This document shows, in pieces, positions 13,708 through 22,468 of a DNA stretch of 64,000 nt; within the stretch, counting starts at the first letter, position 1, and each line of letters starts with the position of its first letter. The notes under the pieces were generated by a model that worked only from the letters and a program-made list of their open reading frames with translations, was not told the origin of the DNA and did no database searches. Made by a program: the position numbers and the translations under genes. The stretch comes from DASRDR01 sp963812945 [NCBI: uncultured Candidatus Rokubacteria bacterium] (lineage in GTDB: Bacteria; Methylomirabilota; Methylomirabilia; Rokubacteriales): positions 1,488,001-1,552,000 of the forward strand of contig CAWEXD010000008.1 in the NCBI GenBank assembly GCA_963812945.1. Reading direction: 5' to 3'.

Positions 13708-14596
13708 GTCCGTCCGGGCCGAGCCCGAGACGGGCGAGCGGCTGCGTCTCATCATCATCACGGGTCTGTCCGGAGCCGGGAAGAGCTGGGCCAGCAAGTG
13801 CTTCGAGGACATGGGGTACTACTGCGTGGACAATCTGCCGACCACGCTGATCCCCACGTTCGCCGAGCTCTGCACCCACTCCACGCGGCGCATCGCGCGG
13901 ATCGCGCTCGGCGTGGACATCCGGGAGCGCGAGTACCTCGCGCCGATCGTGGAAGTGCTCAGCGAGCTCCGCGCCGCCGGGCACCACACCGAGGTGCTGT
14001 TCCTGGAGGCGGCCGAGGAGGCCCTCGTGCGCCGCTACCACGAGACGCGCCGGCGCCACCCGGTGTCGTCGGGATCCCTGCTCGACGGCATCCGTGAGGA
14101 GAAGAAGCTCCTGGCGAACCTCAGGGAGCTGGCCGATCGCGTCATCGACACGTCCCAGATCACGGTCCACGAGCTCCGGCAGCGCCTGGTCGAGCTCTAC
14201 GGCGAGGCGGCGTCGCCGGGGCTCAGCGTCAACCTCCTGTCGTTCGGGTACAAGTTCGGCGTGCCCTACGAGGCGGACCTCGTCTTCGACTGCCGGTTCC
14301 TCCCGAACCCCTTCTTCGTCGATGCCCTGAAGGCGCAGGACGGGCGGGCTCCGGCCGTGCGCCGGTTCGTGGTCGAGCAGCCCGATGGGCGGGAGCTGAT
14401 CGCGCGGCTTCGGGACCTCCTCGGCTATCTCCTGCCGCACTATCAGCGGGAGGGCAAGGCCTACCTCACGGTGGCGGTCGGCTGCACCGGCGGGCGCCAC
14501 CGGTCGGTCGCGCTGGTGGAGGAGCTGCGTGAACCCGTCGAGGCGCACGGCATCCCGGTCAACGTGACACACCGGGACGTGGACCGCGCGGGCTGA
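13688..14596 (+). CDS. rapZ: RNase adapter / nucleotide-binding protein RapZ
   Basis: RapZ-family (YvcJ) P-loop protein; in E. coli it presents the sRNA GlmZ to RNase E and so controls glucosamine-6-phosphate synthesis. Motifs: Walker A ITGLSGAGKSWASKCFEDMG, YYCVDNLP, FGYKFG, DLVFDCRFLPNPF and the C-terminal VAVGCTGGRHRSVAL. The conserved part begins LRLIIITGLSG; the nearest usable start in frame is TTG 13688, inside the end of hpf, giving 302 residues, about 15 more than usual. A CTG at 13742 would fit the family length better, so the start is uncertain. Confidence 0.92.
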   Translation: MSSPPGRSVRAEPETGERLRLIIITGLSGAGKSWASKCFEDMGYYCVDNLPTTLIPTFAELCTHSTRRIARIALGVDIREREYLAPIVEVLSELRAAGHHTEVLFLEAAEEALVRRYHETRRRHPVSSGSLLDGIREEKKLLANLRELADRVIDTSQITVHELRQRLVELYGEAASPGLSVNLLSFGYKFGVPYEADLVFDCRFLPNPFFVDALKAQDGRAPAVRRFVVEQPDGRELIARLRDLLGYLLPHYQREGKAYLTVAVGCTGGRHRSVALVEELREPVEAHGIPVNVTHRDVDRAG

Positions 14597-14626
14597 CGCC
14601 CGGGCGGGGAGGAGCGTTCGCAGCGC

Positions 14627-15007
14627 ATGGACATCTCGCCGGACCGGCTACCCGTGAAGGTCGACAAGCCCTGGGGATACGAGATCTGGTATGCGTGGAC
14701 GGACCGCTACGTTGGCAAGATCCTGCACGTCAAACGCGGCGGGCGGCTCTCGCTCCAGTACCACCGCCAGAAGGACGAGTCGAGCTACCTCTTGCGGGGG
14801 CGCCTCCTCCTGACGAGGGGCCCGAGCGAGGACCGCCTCACCGTCACCGAGATCGGGGAAGGGTACGCGTGGCGGAATCGGCCCGGCGAGATCCACACGA
14901 TCGAGGGAGTCGAGGACGCGGACGTCCTGGAGGTCTCGACCCCTGAGCTCGACGACGTCGTACGCCTGCGCGACATGTACGGCCGCGAGGGGACGAGCCG
15001 GCCCTGA
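14627..15007 (+). CDS. small cupin, mannose-6-phosphate isomerase type II-like
   Basis: A single-domain cupin of 126 residues, starting with VKVDKPWGYEIWYA and with the metal-site pattern LQYHRQKDESSYLLRG (His, His-type first cupin motif) and NRPGEIHTIEG (second motif). These match the C-terminal isomerase domain of bifunctional mannose-1-phosphate guanylyltransferase/phosphomannose isomerase proteins, here free-standing. It may act on a sugar phosphate for surface glycans, in keeping with nearby LPS and glycosyltransferase genes; the substrate cannot be told from sequence. Confidence 0.8.
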   Translation: MDISPDRLPVKVDKPWGYEIWYAWTDRYVGKILHVKRGGRLSLQYHRQKDESSYLLRGRLLLTRGPSEDRLTVTEIGEGYAWRNRPGEIHTIEGVEDADVLEVSTPELDDVVRLRDMYGREGTSRP

Positions 15008-15023
15008 GGGGCCGGGGACCGCG

Positions 15024-15851
15024 ATGAGGCCCGGGCAGGAGCGACCGGGATCAGGAGCTCCTCCCTCGGCCCTCGGGCCGAGACCGGCGCGGCGGGGGCC
15101 CCGGGCGCCGTGGCGGTGGGGCGCCGCCCTCCTGGCGGGCCTCTCGGTCGTGGCCGCCCTCGGCATCGCCCCGGCGCGGGGGCAGACGCCCGCCGTGCCC
15201 CGGGAGGCGATCGAGGAGGTCATCCGGGAGTACCTCCTGAGCCATCCGGAGCTGATCATCGAGTCGATCCGGCGGGCCCAGCAGCGCGACCGCGAGGCCG
15301 CGCGGGCCCAGGGCCGGGCCGCCATCCTCGCCCATCGCCAGGCGCTGTCCCACGATCCGGACTCCCCCGTGGGCGGCGACCCGGCGGGCGACGTGACCGT
15401 CGTGGAGTTCTTCGACTACCGCTGCCCCCACTGTCGCCGCATGGTGCCCGTGATCAAGGCGCTCCTGACCGACGATCCCCGCGTGCGCCTCGTCTACAAG
15501 GAGCTGCCCATTCTCGGAGAAGAGTCGGTCCTCGCCGCGCGGGCCGCCCTCGCCGCGCGCGGGCAAGGCAAGTACCTCGAAGCCCACGACCGCCTCATGG
15601 CGGAGACCGGGCCCCTCACGAAGGCGTCGGTCGTCGCGGCCCTCGCGGCGATCGGCCTCGACCCGGAGCGCCTCCGCGCCGACATGGACGCGCCCGAGGT
15701 GGAGACGCTCATCCGGCGCGAGCTGGCCCTCGCCCAGGCGCTCGGCATCGATGGCACCCCGGCGTTCGTCGTCGGCGGCGAGCTCGTCGTGGGCGCGGTG
15801 GACCTCGGAACCCTCCGGGACCTGATCAGCCAGGCGCGCCGCGCGCCGTAG
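15024..15851 (+). CDS. DsbA-family thiol:disulphide oxidoreductase, exported
   Basis: A 275-residue thioredoxin-fold protein. An N-terminal basic stretch is followed by a hydrophobic segment (about residues 38-55, ALLAGLSVVAALGIAPARG) serving as signal or anchor. A helical stretch REAIEEVIREYLLSHPELI precedes the thioredoxin core, as in the DsbA/ScsC-like group with an N-terminal extension. The active site is CPHC in FFDYRCPHCRRMVP (about residue 133) and the cis-Pro loop is GTPAFVVGG. It probably oxidises or isomerises disulphides in envelope proteins; Cys-rich exported proteins such as that at 6500-7576 are possible clients (inference). Confidence 0.88.
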   Translation: MRPGQERPGSGAPPSALGPRPARRGPRAPWRWGAALLAGLSVVAALGIAPARGQTPAVPREAIEEVIREYLLSHPELIIESIRRAQQRDREAARAQGRAAILAHRQALSHDPDSPVGGDPAGDVTVVEFFDYRCPHCRRMVPVIKALLTDDPRVRLVYKELPILGEESVLAARAALAARGQGKYLEAHDRLMAETGPLTKASVVAALAAIGLDPERLRADMDAPEVETLIRRELALAQALGIDGTPAFVVGGELVVGAVDLGTLRDLISQARRAP

Positions 15852-15864
15852 AGGCGTCGGCGCC

Positions 15865-15893
15865 TTGAGAGGCGCCGTGCCCCGTGCTAGAGT
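15865..15893 (+). promoter_or_regulatory. candidate sigma-70 promoter of metK
   Basis: TTGAGA (15865-15870), 17-base spacer, TAGAGT (15888-15893) with an upstream TGC extended -10. The start site would be near 15900, leaving a leader of about 55 bases before metK. I looked for a SAM- or SAH-type riboswitch in this leader and saw no convincing one. Confidence 0.5.
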
Positions 15894-15956
15894 GGCGAGG
15901 TTACGGGCCCGCCCTCGGGGCGCCCGACTGCACGGCAGGCCAGCCAGGAGGACGCG

Positions 15957-17120
15957 ATGGCGCACGACGAGTACATATTCACCTCGGAGTCGGTCACCGA
16001 GGGTCACCCCGACAAGATCGCGGACCAGATCTCCGACGCGGTGCTGGACGCGATCCTGACGGAGGATCCGCGCGGCCGCGTGGCGTGCGAGTCCCTCCTC
16101 ACCACGGGCCTCATCGTCGTCGCCGGCGAGATCACGACCACCAGCCACGTGGACATCTCGGAGGTCGCGCGCCAGACCGTCCGGGACGTGGGGTACACGC
16201 GGGCCAAGTTCGGATTCGACGCCGAGACCTGCGGCGTGGTGGTGGCCGTCCACAAGCAATCACCGGACATCGCCCAGGGCGTCGACCAGGGCAGCGACAA
16301 GCTCGGGGCGGGCGACCAGGGGCTCATGTTCGGGTACGCGTGCAGCGAGACGCCGGAGCTCATGCCGGCGCCGATCTCGCTGGCCCACGGCCTGGTGCGC
16401 CGCCTGTCCGAGGTCCGGCGGGCGGGCAAGCTCCCGTACCTCCGGCCGGACGGCAAGTCGCAGGTGAGCGTCCGCTACGTGGACGGCAAGCCCGTACGGG
16501 TGGAGACGGTCGTCGTCTCGGCCCAGCACGCCCCGGACGTCCCCCACGAGCGCCTGCGCGACGAGATCATCGAGCACGTCGTGATGCCGATCCTGCCCCC
16601 GCACATGGTGGACCGCCGGCACCTGACCTGCCACATCAACCCGACCGGGCGCTTCGTCACGGGCGGCCCCATGGGCGACACGGGGGTCACGGGCCGCAAG
16701 ATCATCGTCGACACGTACGGCGGCTCCTGCCCGCACGGGGGCGGCGCCTTCTCCGGCAAGGACCCCACCAAGGTCGACCGGTCGGCCGCTTACATGGCGC
16801 GGCACGTCGCCAAGAACATCGTGGCCGCCGGGCTCGCCGATCGGTGCATGGTCCAGGTGGCCTACGCCATCGGGGTGGTGGATCCGGTCTCGGTCATGGT
16901 CGAGACGTTCGGAACCGGGAAGATCGCCAAGAACCACCTGGAGCAGCTGATCCAGCGCCAGTTCGATCTCACCCCGGCGGGCATCATCGAGTACCTCGAC
17001 CTTCGCCGCCCGATCTACCGGAAGACCGCCGCGTTCGGACACTTCGGACGGAGCGAGCCCGAGTTCACCTGGGAGCGCACCGACCGCGCCAAGGACCTCC
17101 GCGCCGACGCGGGGATCTAG
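15957..17120 (+). CDS. metK: S-adenosylmethionine synthetase
   Basis: Makes S-adenosylmethionine from methionine and ATP. The 387-residue product starts with [20 protein letters not shown] and contains [10 protein letters not shown], the P-loop-like [19 protein letters not shown] and the [16 protein letters not shown] tail. Length is typical. ATG at 15957 follows AGGAGG with normal spacing. A 39-codon reading frame that looks like the tail of S-adenosylhomocysteinase follows 17 bases downstream, the usual functional partner. Confidence 0.97.
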   Translation: MAHDEYIFTSESVTEGHPDKIADQISDAVLDAILTEDPRGRVACESLLTTGLIVVAGEITTTSHVDISEVARQTVRDVGYTRAKFGFDAETCGVVVAVHKQSPDIAQGVDQGSDKLGAGDQGLMFGYACSETPELMPAPISLAHGLVRRLSEVRRAGKLPYLRPDGKSQVSVRYVDGKPVRVETVVVSAQHAPDVPHERLRDEIIEHVVMPILPPHMVDRRHLTCHINPTGRFVTGGPMGDTGVTGRKIIVDTYGGSCPHGGGAFSGKDPTKVDRSAAYMARHVAKNIVAAGLADRCMVQVAYAIGVVDPVSVMVETFGTGKIAKNHLEQLIQRQFDLTPAGIIEYLDLRRPIYRKTAAFGHFGRSEPEFTWERTDRAKDLRADAGI

Positions 17121-17137
17121 GCGAGGGACCCGCCCCG

Positions 17138-17257
17138 ATGAGCACGCCGCACGCCGTCATGGACATGTGGCTGAAGCTCGCGTCCATGGGCATCCGGATC
17201 GACGAGCTCACCCCGCGACAGCAGGAGTACCTGGCGTCCTGGACCCACGGGACCTGA
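17138..17257 (+). pseudogene. 39-codon remnant resembling the C terminus of S-adenosylhomocysteinase
   Basis: ATG 17138 opens a 39-codon frame whose last 27 residues contain LASMGIRIDELTPRQQEYLA and end SWTHGT. The pattern [KR]L.SMGI.ID.LT.EQ..YL.SW..GT is, from memory of the family, the C-terminal end of many bacterial and archaeal AhcY proteins. AhcY is normally about 420-480 residues and often sits next to metK, so this is best read as what is left after an in-frame internal deletion. It could instead be a genuine small protein; a normal Met start and no frameshift keep that open. Sure about the sequence, moderately sure about the origin. Confidence 0.55.
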
Positions 17258-17352
17258 GCCGGGTGCCCCCGGCCGCGCCGGATGTCGGCGCGCGCTGCGG
17301 CCCCGGCGGCTCCGCGCCTCCCGGGGGTGCTCGGCGAAGTGACGCATCGGCC

Positions 17353-18918
17353 GTGGATCTGCTCGAAGCCCCTCTCCGTACGCGCGTGAGTGCGCCGGAC
17401 CGCGCTGCGGGGAGCCCGCCTCGGGCCGGCGTGCTCGTCGCCGTCACGCTGGCGGTCCTGACGGCTCTCCGGCTCGGGTTCCTCTTTTGGGGCGACCTCG
17501 ACCTCTCACCCGACGAGGCTCACTACTGGGAGTGGTCCCGCCGGCTCGACCTCTCGTACTACTCGAAGGGGCCCCTGATCGCGTACCTCATCGCCGCGCT
17601 GACGGCGGTGCTCGGCTCGTCCGCGTTCGCCATCCGTCTGGGCGCCGTCGGCCTGAGCCTCGTCGGCGCGTGGGCGCTCTATCGGCTCGGCCGGGAGCTC
17701 TACGGGCGCCCGGAACCCGGCGCCCTGGCGGTGATCGGCCTCCAGATGACGCCGCTCGTCTGGGCGGGCAGTCTCTTCACCACGATCGACGCGCCGTTCG
17801 TCGTCGTCTGGACCCTCGCGCTCTGGGCCGGCCACCGGGCGCTCGGCGGAGGCGGCGTCGGCGCATGGCTCGGACTGGGACTCCTGGTCGGCGTCGGCAG
17901 TCTCGCCAAGTACACGATGCTGCTCTTCCTGCCAGGCCTGGCGCTCTACCTCTGGCGCGCCCCGGAGCACCGCCGGGCACTCAGGTCGTGGGGGCCGATC
18001 GTGGCGGCCCTCGCGGCGCTGGCGGCGTTCCTGCCGGTCATCGCCTGGAACGCCCGGGTCGGCTGGGTGTCGGCCCGCCACGTGGCCAGTCAGGGGAGGG
18101 GCGGGGGGCTGACGCTCGTCCATCTCGCGGAGTTCCTGGGCTCCCAGCTCCTGGTCCTCTCGCCGCTGGTCGGCGCGCTCCTGGGCTGGGGCCTCTGGAT
18201 CGGCGTGCGGGAAGGTCTCGGGCGGCGCCGCGAGCCGTATCGATTCCTGCTTGCCTTCGCGGCGATGGTTCTGGGCCTCTACGTCCTGGTCGCGCTGCAG
18301 GGCAAGGTCCAGGCGAACTGGGCGGCCGCCGCCTATCCGTCCCTCGCGCTCGCGACGGCCGGTCTCCTCCTCGAGCGCCGGGCCGGCCTGGCCCCACAGG
18401 GACGCCGGGCCCAGGCGCGCCTCCTGGGCGCCGCCGCGGCGGTCGCCCTGGCGCTGAGCGCCATCGGCCACGTCACGGATCGCCTGGGGCTCTTGCCGGG
18501 GCTCGATCCCACGACGCGGCTCCGCGGCTGGGCCGAGCTCGGCCGCTCGGTCGGCGCCGCCGTCGACGCGATGCCGGATCCGAGCCGGACCTTCCTCGTC
18601 TCGGGCCGCTACCAGATCGCCAGCGAGCTCGCCTTCTACACGCCGGGACGGCCGCCCACGTATAATTTCAATCTGGGTCGTCGCCTCAATCAGTACGACT
18701 TCTGGGAGGGTCCCGACTCCCGGCTCGGATGGGACGCGGTGTACGTGGAGGCGGGAAGGCGCCCCCTCGACGAGGAGGTCCGCGCCGCCTTCGAGCGCGT
18801 CGACCCGCCGACCGTGGTCGAGATCATGCAAGGGAACCGCGTCATCCGGGTGTTCAGTCTCTTCCGCGCGTACGGGTTCCGTGGCGCGCCGAGTCCGGAT
18901 GGGCCGGCTCGATTCTGA
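17353..18918 (+). CDS. membrane glycosyltransferase, ArnT/PMT (GT39/GT83) type
   Basis: A polytopic glycosyltransferase of 521 residues that uses a lipid-linked sugar donor on the periplasmic side. The first external loop carries the acidic signature LSPDEAHYWEWSRRLDLSYY with KGPLIAYLIAALT, the family's DE catalytic motif, followed by about ten hydrophobic helices and a soluble C-terminal region (from about residue 400). GTG 17353 is taken as start; GTG 17386 is equally possible. The gene overlaps the following GT2 gene by 38 bases; together they look like a pair that makes a polyprenyl-phosphate sugar and transfers it to an acceptor such as lipid A, glycan or protein. Confidence 0.85.
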   Translation: MDLLEAPLRTRVSAPDRAAGSPPRAGVLVAVTLAVLTALRLGFLFWGDLDLSPDEAHYWEWSRRLDLSYYSKGPLIAYLIAALTAVLGSSAFAIRLGAVGLSLVGAWALYRLGRELYGRPEPGALAVIGLQMTPLVWAGSLFTTIDAPFVVVWTLALWAGHRALGGGGVGAWLGLGLLVGVGSLAKYTMLLFLPGLALYLWRAPEHRRALRSWGPIVAALAALAAFLPVIAWNARVGWVSARHVASQGRGGGLTLVHLAEFLGSQLLVLSPLVGALLGWGLWIGVREGLGRRREPYRFLLAFAAMVLGLYVLVALQGKVQANWAAAAYPSLALATAGLLLERRAGLAPQGRRAQARLLGAAAAVALALSAIGHVTDRLGLLPGLDPTTRLRGWAELGRSVGAAVDAMPDPSRTFLVSGRYQIASELAFYTPGRPPTYNFNLGRRLNQYDFWEGPDSRLGWDAVYVEAGRRPLDEEVRAAFERVDPPTVVEIMQGNRVIRVFSLFRAYGFRGAPSPDGPARF

Positions 18919-19678
18919 ACCCGGTGGCGAGAGGCCTCGCGTGGGCGAGCGGCCGGCGGGAACGTCGCCCGCGCTCACCGTGGTGATCCCGGCCTACAAC
19001 GAAGAGGCGAACGTCGAGTCCTGCCACCAGGAGCTCGTCGGCGTCCTGGAAGCACACGGCGCCGCGTTCGAGATCGTCTTCGTGGACGACGGCTCCACCG
19101 ACGGCACCGCCGCCGCCCTCCGGCGGCTCGCACAGGGGGATTCCCGCGTCCGCGTCCTCCGGCTCCGGCAGAACGCGGGGCAGTCCGCCGCGCTGGACGC
19201 GGGCTTCCGGGCGGCTCGGGGGGGGATCGTCGTCACCATGGACGCCGATCTCCAGAACGATCCCCACGACATCCCGAAGCTTCTCGCGGCGCTCCCGGGC
19301 CACGACGCCGTCTGCGGGTGGCGGGTCGACCGGCGCGACCCCTGGACCAAGCGAATGGCCTCGCGCGTGGCCAACGTCGTGCGAGACCGCGTCACGCACG
19401 ACGGGGTCCACGACACGGGCTGCTCGCTCAAGGTCTTCCGCCGGGAAGCGGTGCAGCGGTTGCGCCTCTACCGGGGCATGCACCGCTTCCTGCCGGCGTT
19501 GCTCCAGATGGAGGGCCTGCGGGTCGCCGAGGTGCCCGTGTCGCACCGGCCGCGGCAAGCCGGCGTCTCCAAGTACGGGAACTGGCAGCGCCTCTGGACC
19601 GGTCTCGCCGATCTGTGGGCGGTGCGCTGGATGGACCGGCGCCGCCTGCGCTACGAGGTCGAGGAGGACGGGCCGTGA
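18881..19678 (+). CDS. GT2 glycosyltransferase, DPM1/polyprenyl-phosphate sugar synthase-like
   Basis: A 265-residue GT-A fold enzyme with LTVVIPAYNEEANVESCHQEL, VFVDDGSTDGTAAALRRLA, the QNAGQSAALDAGF motif and TMDADLQNDPHDIPKL (DxD). This is the dolichol-phosphate-mannose-synthase/ArnC-like subgroup that loads a sugar on polyprenyl phosphate. Unlike GtrB/ArnC it has no C-terminal membrane helices. Start may be ATG 18881, ATG 18899 or GTG 18941. It lies between the ArnT-type transferase and the UPF0182 gene, overlapping both. Confidence 0.85.
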   Translation: MARRVRMGRLDSEPGGERPRVGERPAGTSPALTVVIPAYNEEANVESCHQELVGVLEAHGAAFEIVFVDDGSTDGTAAALRRLAQGDSRVRVLRLRQNAGQSAALDAGFRAARGGIVVTMDADLQNDPHDIPKLLAALPGHDAVCGWRVDRRDPWTKRMASRVANVVRDRVTHDGVHDTGCSLKVFRREAVQRLRLYRGMHRFLPALLQMEGLRVAEVPVSHRPRQAGVSKYGNWQRLWTGLADLWAVRWMDRRRLRYEVEEDGP

Positions 19679-22395
19679 GGCGGGCCGCGACGCTCCTCCT
19701 CCTGATCGGGGCGGCGGCGATCCTCGCCCTCGAGGCGGTGCCGTTCTACACGGACTGGCTCTGGTTCGAGGAGGTCGGGTACGTCCCCGTCTTCCTCCGG
19801 ATCGCGGCCACCCGAGGCGCGCTGCTGATCGGGGTGGGGCTCGCGACCTTCGTGTTCCTCATGGTGAACCTCCGCATGGCCGTGCGGGCGCGGCCCCCCG
19901 ACGTGTTCTGGGAGCTCGAGGAGCCGCTGGGCCTGCCGAGCCGCGTGGTCTTGGAGCCGGTCCTCCGGCGCCTCCTCAAGCCGGTGACCGCCGTGCTCGC
20001 GCTCCTGGTGGGCCTCTCGGCCAGCGGCAACTGGCAGACCCTCTTACTCTCCCGGCACGCGCAGTCGTTCGGGGTCACGGACCCCCTGTTCGGACGGGAC
20101 GTCGGGTTCTACGTGTTCCAGCTGCCGCTCATGCAGCGGGCGCTCAGCTGGGCCTTCGGCATCCTGGTGCTCGCCCTCCTCGCGACGACGCTGGTCTACT
20201 TTCTCGGCCGGGTCCTGGTCCTGACGTCGCGCGGCCCGGTGATCACGGCGCGGGCGCGGGCGCACCTCCTCTGTCTCCTGTCCCTCCTCCTCTTCGCCAA
20301 GGCGATCGATTTCTGGCTCGACCGCTACGAGCTCCTGTACTCCCAGCGCGGGGCCGTGTTCGGCGCCACGTACACGGACGTGCACGCGACGCTGCCGGCG
20401 CTCCAGTGGCTGGCCGTCCTGACGGCGCTCTGCGGCATCACGGCGCTGATTCACGTGTTCCGGCGCAGCGCCCGCCCGGTCCTGGCCGGCCTTGCGGTGG
20501 TGGTGGTCGGCTGGATGGTCGGCGTGTGGGGATTCCCGACGCTCGTGCAGCGCCTGCGCGTCGCCCCCAACGCGCTCGTCGCGGAGAGCCCCTACATCGC
20601 CCACCACATCCGGATGACGCGGCGGGCGTTCGCCCTCGACCGGATCCAGGAGCGGGACTTCCCGGCCCGAGAGACCCTGACCGCCGCCGACCTGGCCCGC
20701 AACACGCCGACCCTCAAGAACGTGCGCCTGTGGGACCACGCGCCGCTCCTGGCCACGTTCGCCCAGCTGCAGGAGATCCGGACCTACTACCGGTTCGTCG
20801 ACGTCGACAACGACCGGTACACCATCGACGGCGAGTACCAGCAAGTCATGCTGTCAGCCCGCGAGCTCTCGTACCAGAACCTGCCGCGCGACGTCCAGGG
20901 CCGGGACGCCGACCGGCAGTGGATCAACGAGCACCTCCAGTACACACATGGGTACGGTTCGGTCGTGGGTCCGGTGAACCGCATCACCGCGGAGGGGCTG
21001 CCGGAGCTGTACGTCAAGGACATCCCGCCCGTCTCCCGCACGTCACTCCGCATCACGCGCCCCGAGATCTACTTCGGCGAAGTCTCGAACGAGTACGTGT
21101 TCGTCCGGACACGCTCCCAGGAGATCGACTACCCCGCCGGCGACGAAAACGTCTACACGACCTACGCGGGGCGGGGCGGGGTGCCGGTCGGCTCCTTCTG
21201 GCGGCGTCTCCTGCTCTCCGTCCGGTTCGGCTCCTACCGGATCCTCCTCAGCCCCGAGATCACGCCGGAGAGCCGCGTGCTCTTCCATCGGCAGATCGGC
21301 GAGCGCGTGCGCCGGATCGCGCCGTTCCTCCGTCTCGACGCCGACCCGTACTTCGTGATCCGCGAGGACGGTCGCCTGGCCTGGATCCTCGACGGGTATA
21401 CCGTCACCGACCGCTTCCCGTACGCGGAGCGTGTCGCCGGTCTCGGCAACTACGTGCGGAACTCGGTCAAGGTGGTGGTGGACGCCTACGAGGGGAGCGT
21501 GAGCTTCTACATCTCCGACCCCGAGGATCCGATCGTGCGCGCCTACGCGGCCGCGTTCCCGGGCCTCCTGGCGCCGATCGACACGATGCCGGCCGACCTC
21601 CGGTCGCACGTCCGGTATCCGGCGGGGTTCTTCGCCGTCCAGGCGCGCATGTACGCGACGTACCACATGCAGGACCCGCGCGTCTTCTACAACAAGGAGG
21701 ACCTCTGGTCCGTCCCGCGGACGCCCGAGGGCGGCCGCGAGCGCGAGCAGGACCCCTACTACACGATCATGCGCATTCCCGGCGAGGCGCGCGAGGAGTT
21801 CGTGCTCCTCATGCCGTTCACCCCGCTCCGCCGCGACAACATGATCGCCTGGCTGGCCGCCCGCTCCGACGGCCCGAACTACGGGCGCTTGGCGGCGTTC
21901 CTGTTTCCCAAGCAACGGCTCGTCTACGGGCCCCGGCAGATCGCCGCGCGCATCGACCAGGACGCCGTCATCTCCCAGCAGATCACCCTCTGGAGCCAGC
22001 GCGGCTCGACGGTCCTCCGCGGGAGCCTCCTGGCGATCCCGGTGGAGGAGTCGCTGCTCTACGTCCAGCCCCTGTATCTGGCGGCAGAGAAGGGCTCGAT
22101 CCCGGAGCTCAAGCGCGTGATCGTCGCCTACGCCAACCAGATCGCGATGGACGAGACGTTCGACGGCTCGCTCCAGGCGCTCTTCGGCCGCCGGCCGGCG
22201 GCGGCGGCGGCGCACGCGCCGGAGCCCCGGCCGCCGGGGCTCGCCGGCGACAGGGGAGGGCTGGTCGAGCGCGCATGGGAGGCCTGGACCCGTGCGCAGG
22301 AGGCGCTCAAGCGGGGCGACTGGGGCGCCTACGGCGAGGCGCAGCGCCGCCTCGAGGACGCCCTCAAGGCGCTCCGGGACCGCCCCGCCCGCTGA
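19675..22395 (+). CDS. UPF0182 family large membrane protein
   Basis: Belongs to UPF0182 (COG1615), known mostly from actinobacteria, cyanobacteria and clostridia; function unknown. The 906-residue product has seven or so hydrophobic segments in the first 290 residues (including FYTDWLWFEEVGYVPVFLR and DVGFYVFQLPLMQRALSWAF), then a large soluble extracytoplasmic part with family stretches such as YTHGYGSVVGPVNRI, RPEIYFGE, YPAGDENVYTTYAG and RILLSPEITPESRVLF. Residues 835-905 form an Ala/Arg-rich helical tail. GTG 19675 overlaps the stop of the GT2 gene. Length matches the family. Confidence 0.93.
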   Translation: MRRAATLLLLIGAAAILALEAVPFYTDWLWFEEVGYVPVFLRIAATRGALLIGVGLATFVFLMVNLRMAVRARPPDVFWELEEPLGLPSRVVLEPVLRRLLKPVTAVLALLVGLSASGNWQTLLLSRHAQSFGVTDPLFGRDVGFYVFQLPLMQRALSWAFGILVLALLATTLVYFLGRVLVLTSRGPVITARARAHLLCLLSLLLFAKAIDFWLDRYELLYSQRGAVFGATYTDVHATLPALQWLAVLTALCGITALIHVFRRSARPVLAGLAVVVVGWMVGVWGFPTLVQRLRVAPNALVAESPYIAHHIRMTRRAFALDRIQERDFPARETLTAADLARNTPTLKNVRLWDHAPLLATFAQLQEIRTYYRFVDVDNDRYTIDGEYQQVMLSARELSYQNLPRDVQGRDADRQWINEHLQYTHGYGSVVGPVNRITAEGLPELYVKDIPPVSRTSLRITRPEIYFGEVSNEYVFVRTRSQEIDYPAGDENVYTTYAGRGGVPVGSFWRRLLLSVRFGSYRILLSPEITPESRVLFHRQIGERVRRIAPFLRLDADPYFVIREDGRLAWILDGYTVTDRFPYAERVAGLGNYVRNSVKVVVDAYEGSVSFYISDPEDPIVRAYAAAFPGLLAPIDTMPADLRSHVRYPAGFFAVQARMYATYHMQDPRVFYNKEDLWSVPRTPEGGREREQDPYYTIMRIPGEAREEFVLLMPFTPLRRDNMIAWLAARSDGPNYGRLAAFLFPKQRLVYGPRQIAARIDQDAVISQQITLWSQRGSTVLRGSLLAIPVEESLLYVQPLYLAAEKGSIPELKRVIVAYANQIAMDETFDGSLQALFGRRPAAAAAHAPEPRPPGLAGDRGGLVERAWEAWTRAQEALKRGDWGAYGEAQRRLEDALKALRDRPAR

Positions 22396-22425
22396 CCCGG
22401 GTGCCGTCGGCGCCACCGCGGGGAG

Positions 22426-22442
22426 GGCCGGCTGGCCCGGCC
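22426..22442. terminator. possible hairpin between convergent genes
   Basis: GGCCGG (22426-22431), loop CTGGC, CCGGCC (22437-22442), in the 73-base gap between the convergent UPF0182 and lptFG genes. The gap is a run of G/C inverted repeats, so several overlapping stems are possible. No T-tract. Weak evidence; position is the main argument. Confidence 0.25.
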
Positions 22443-22468
22443 GGCCCCGGCGCCGCCGGCCCCGGCTC

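Noticed and set aside
15852-15956. Possible SAM or SAH riboswitch upstream of metK
   Set aside because: The leader is short and shows no recognisable conserved core of any SAM class; only a promoter is supported.
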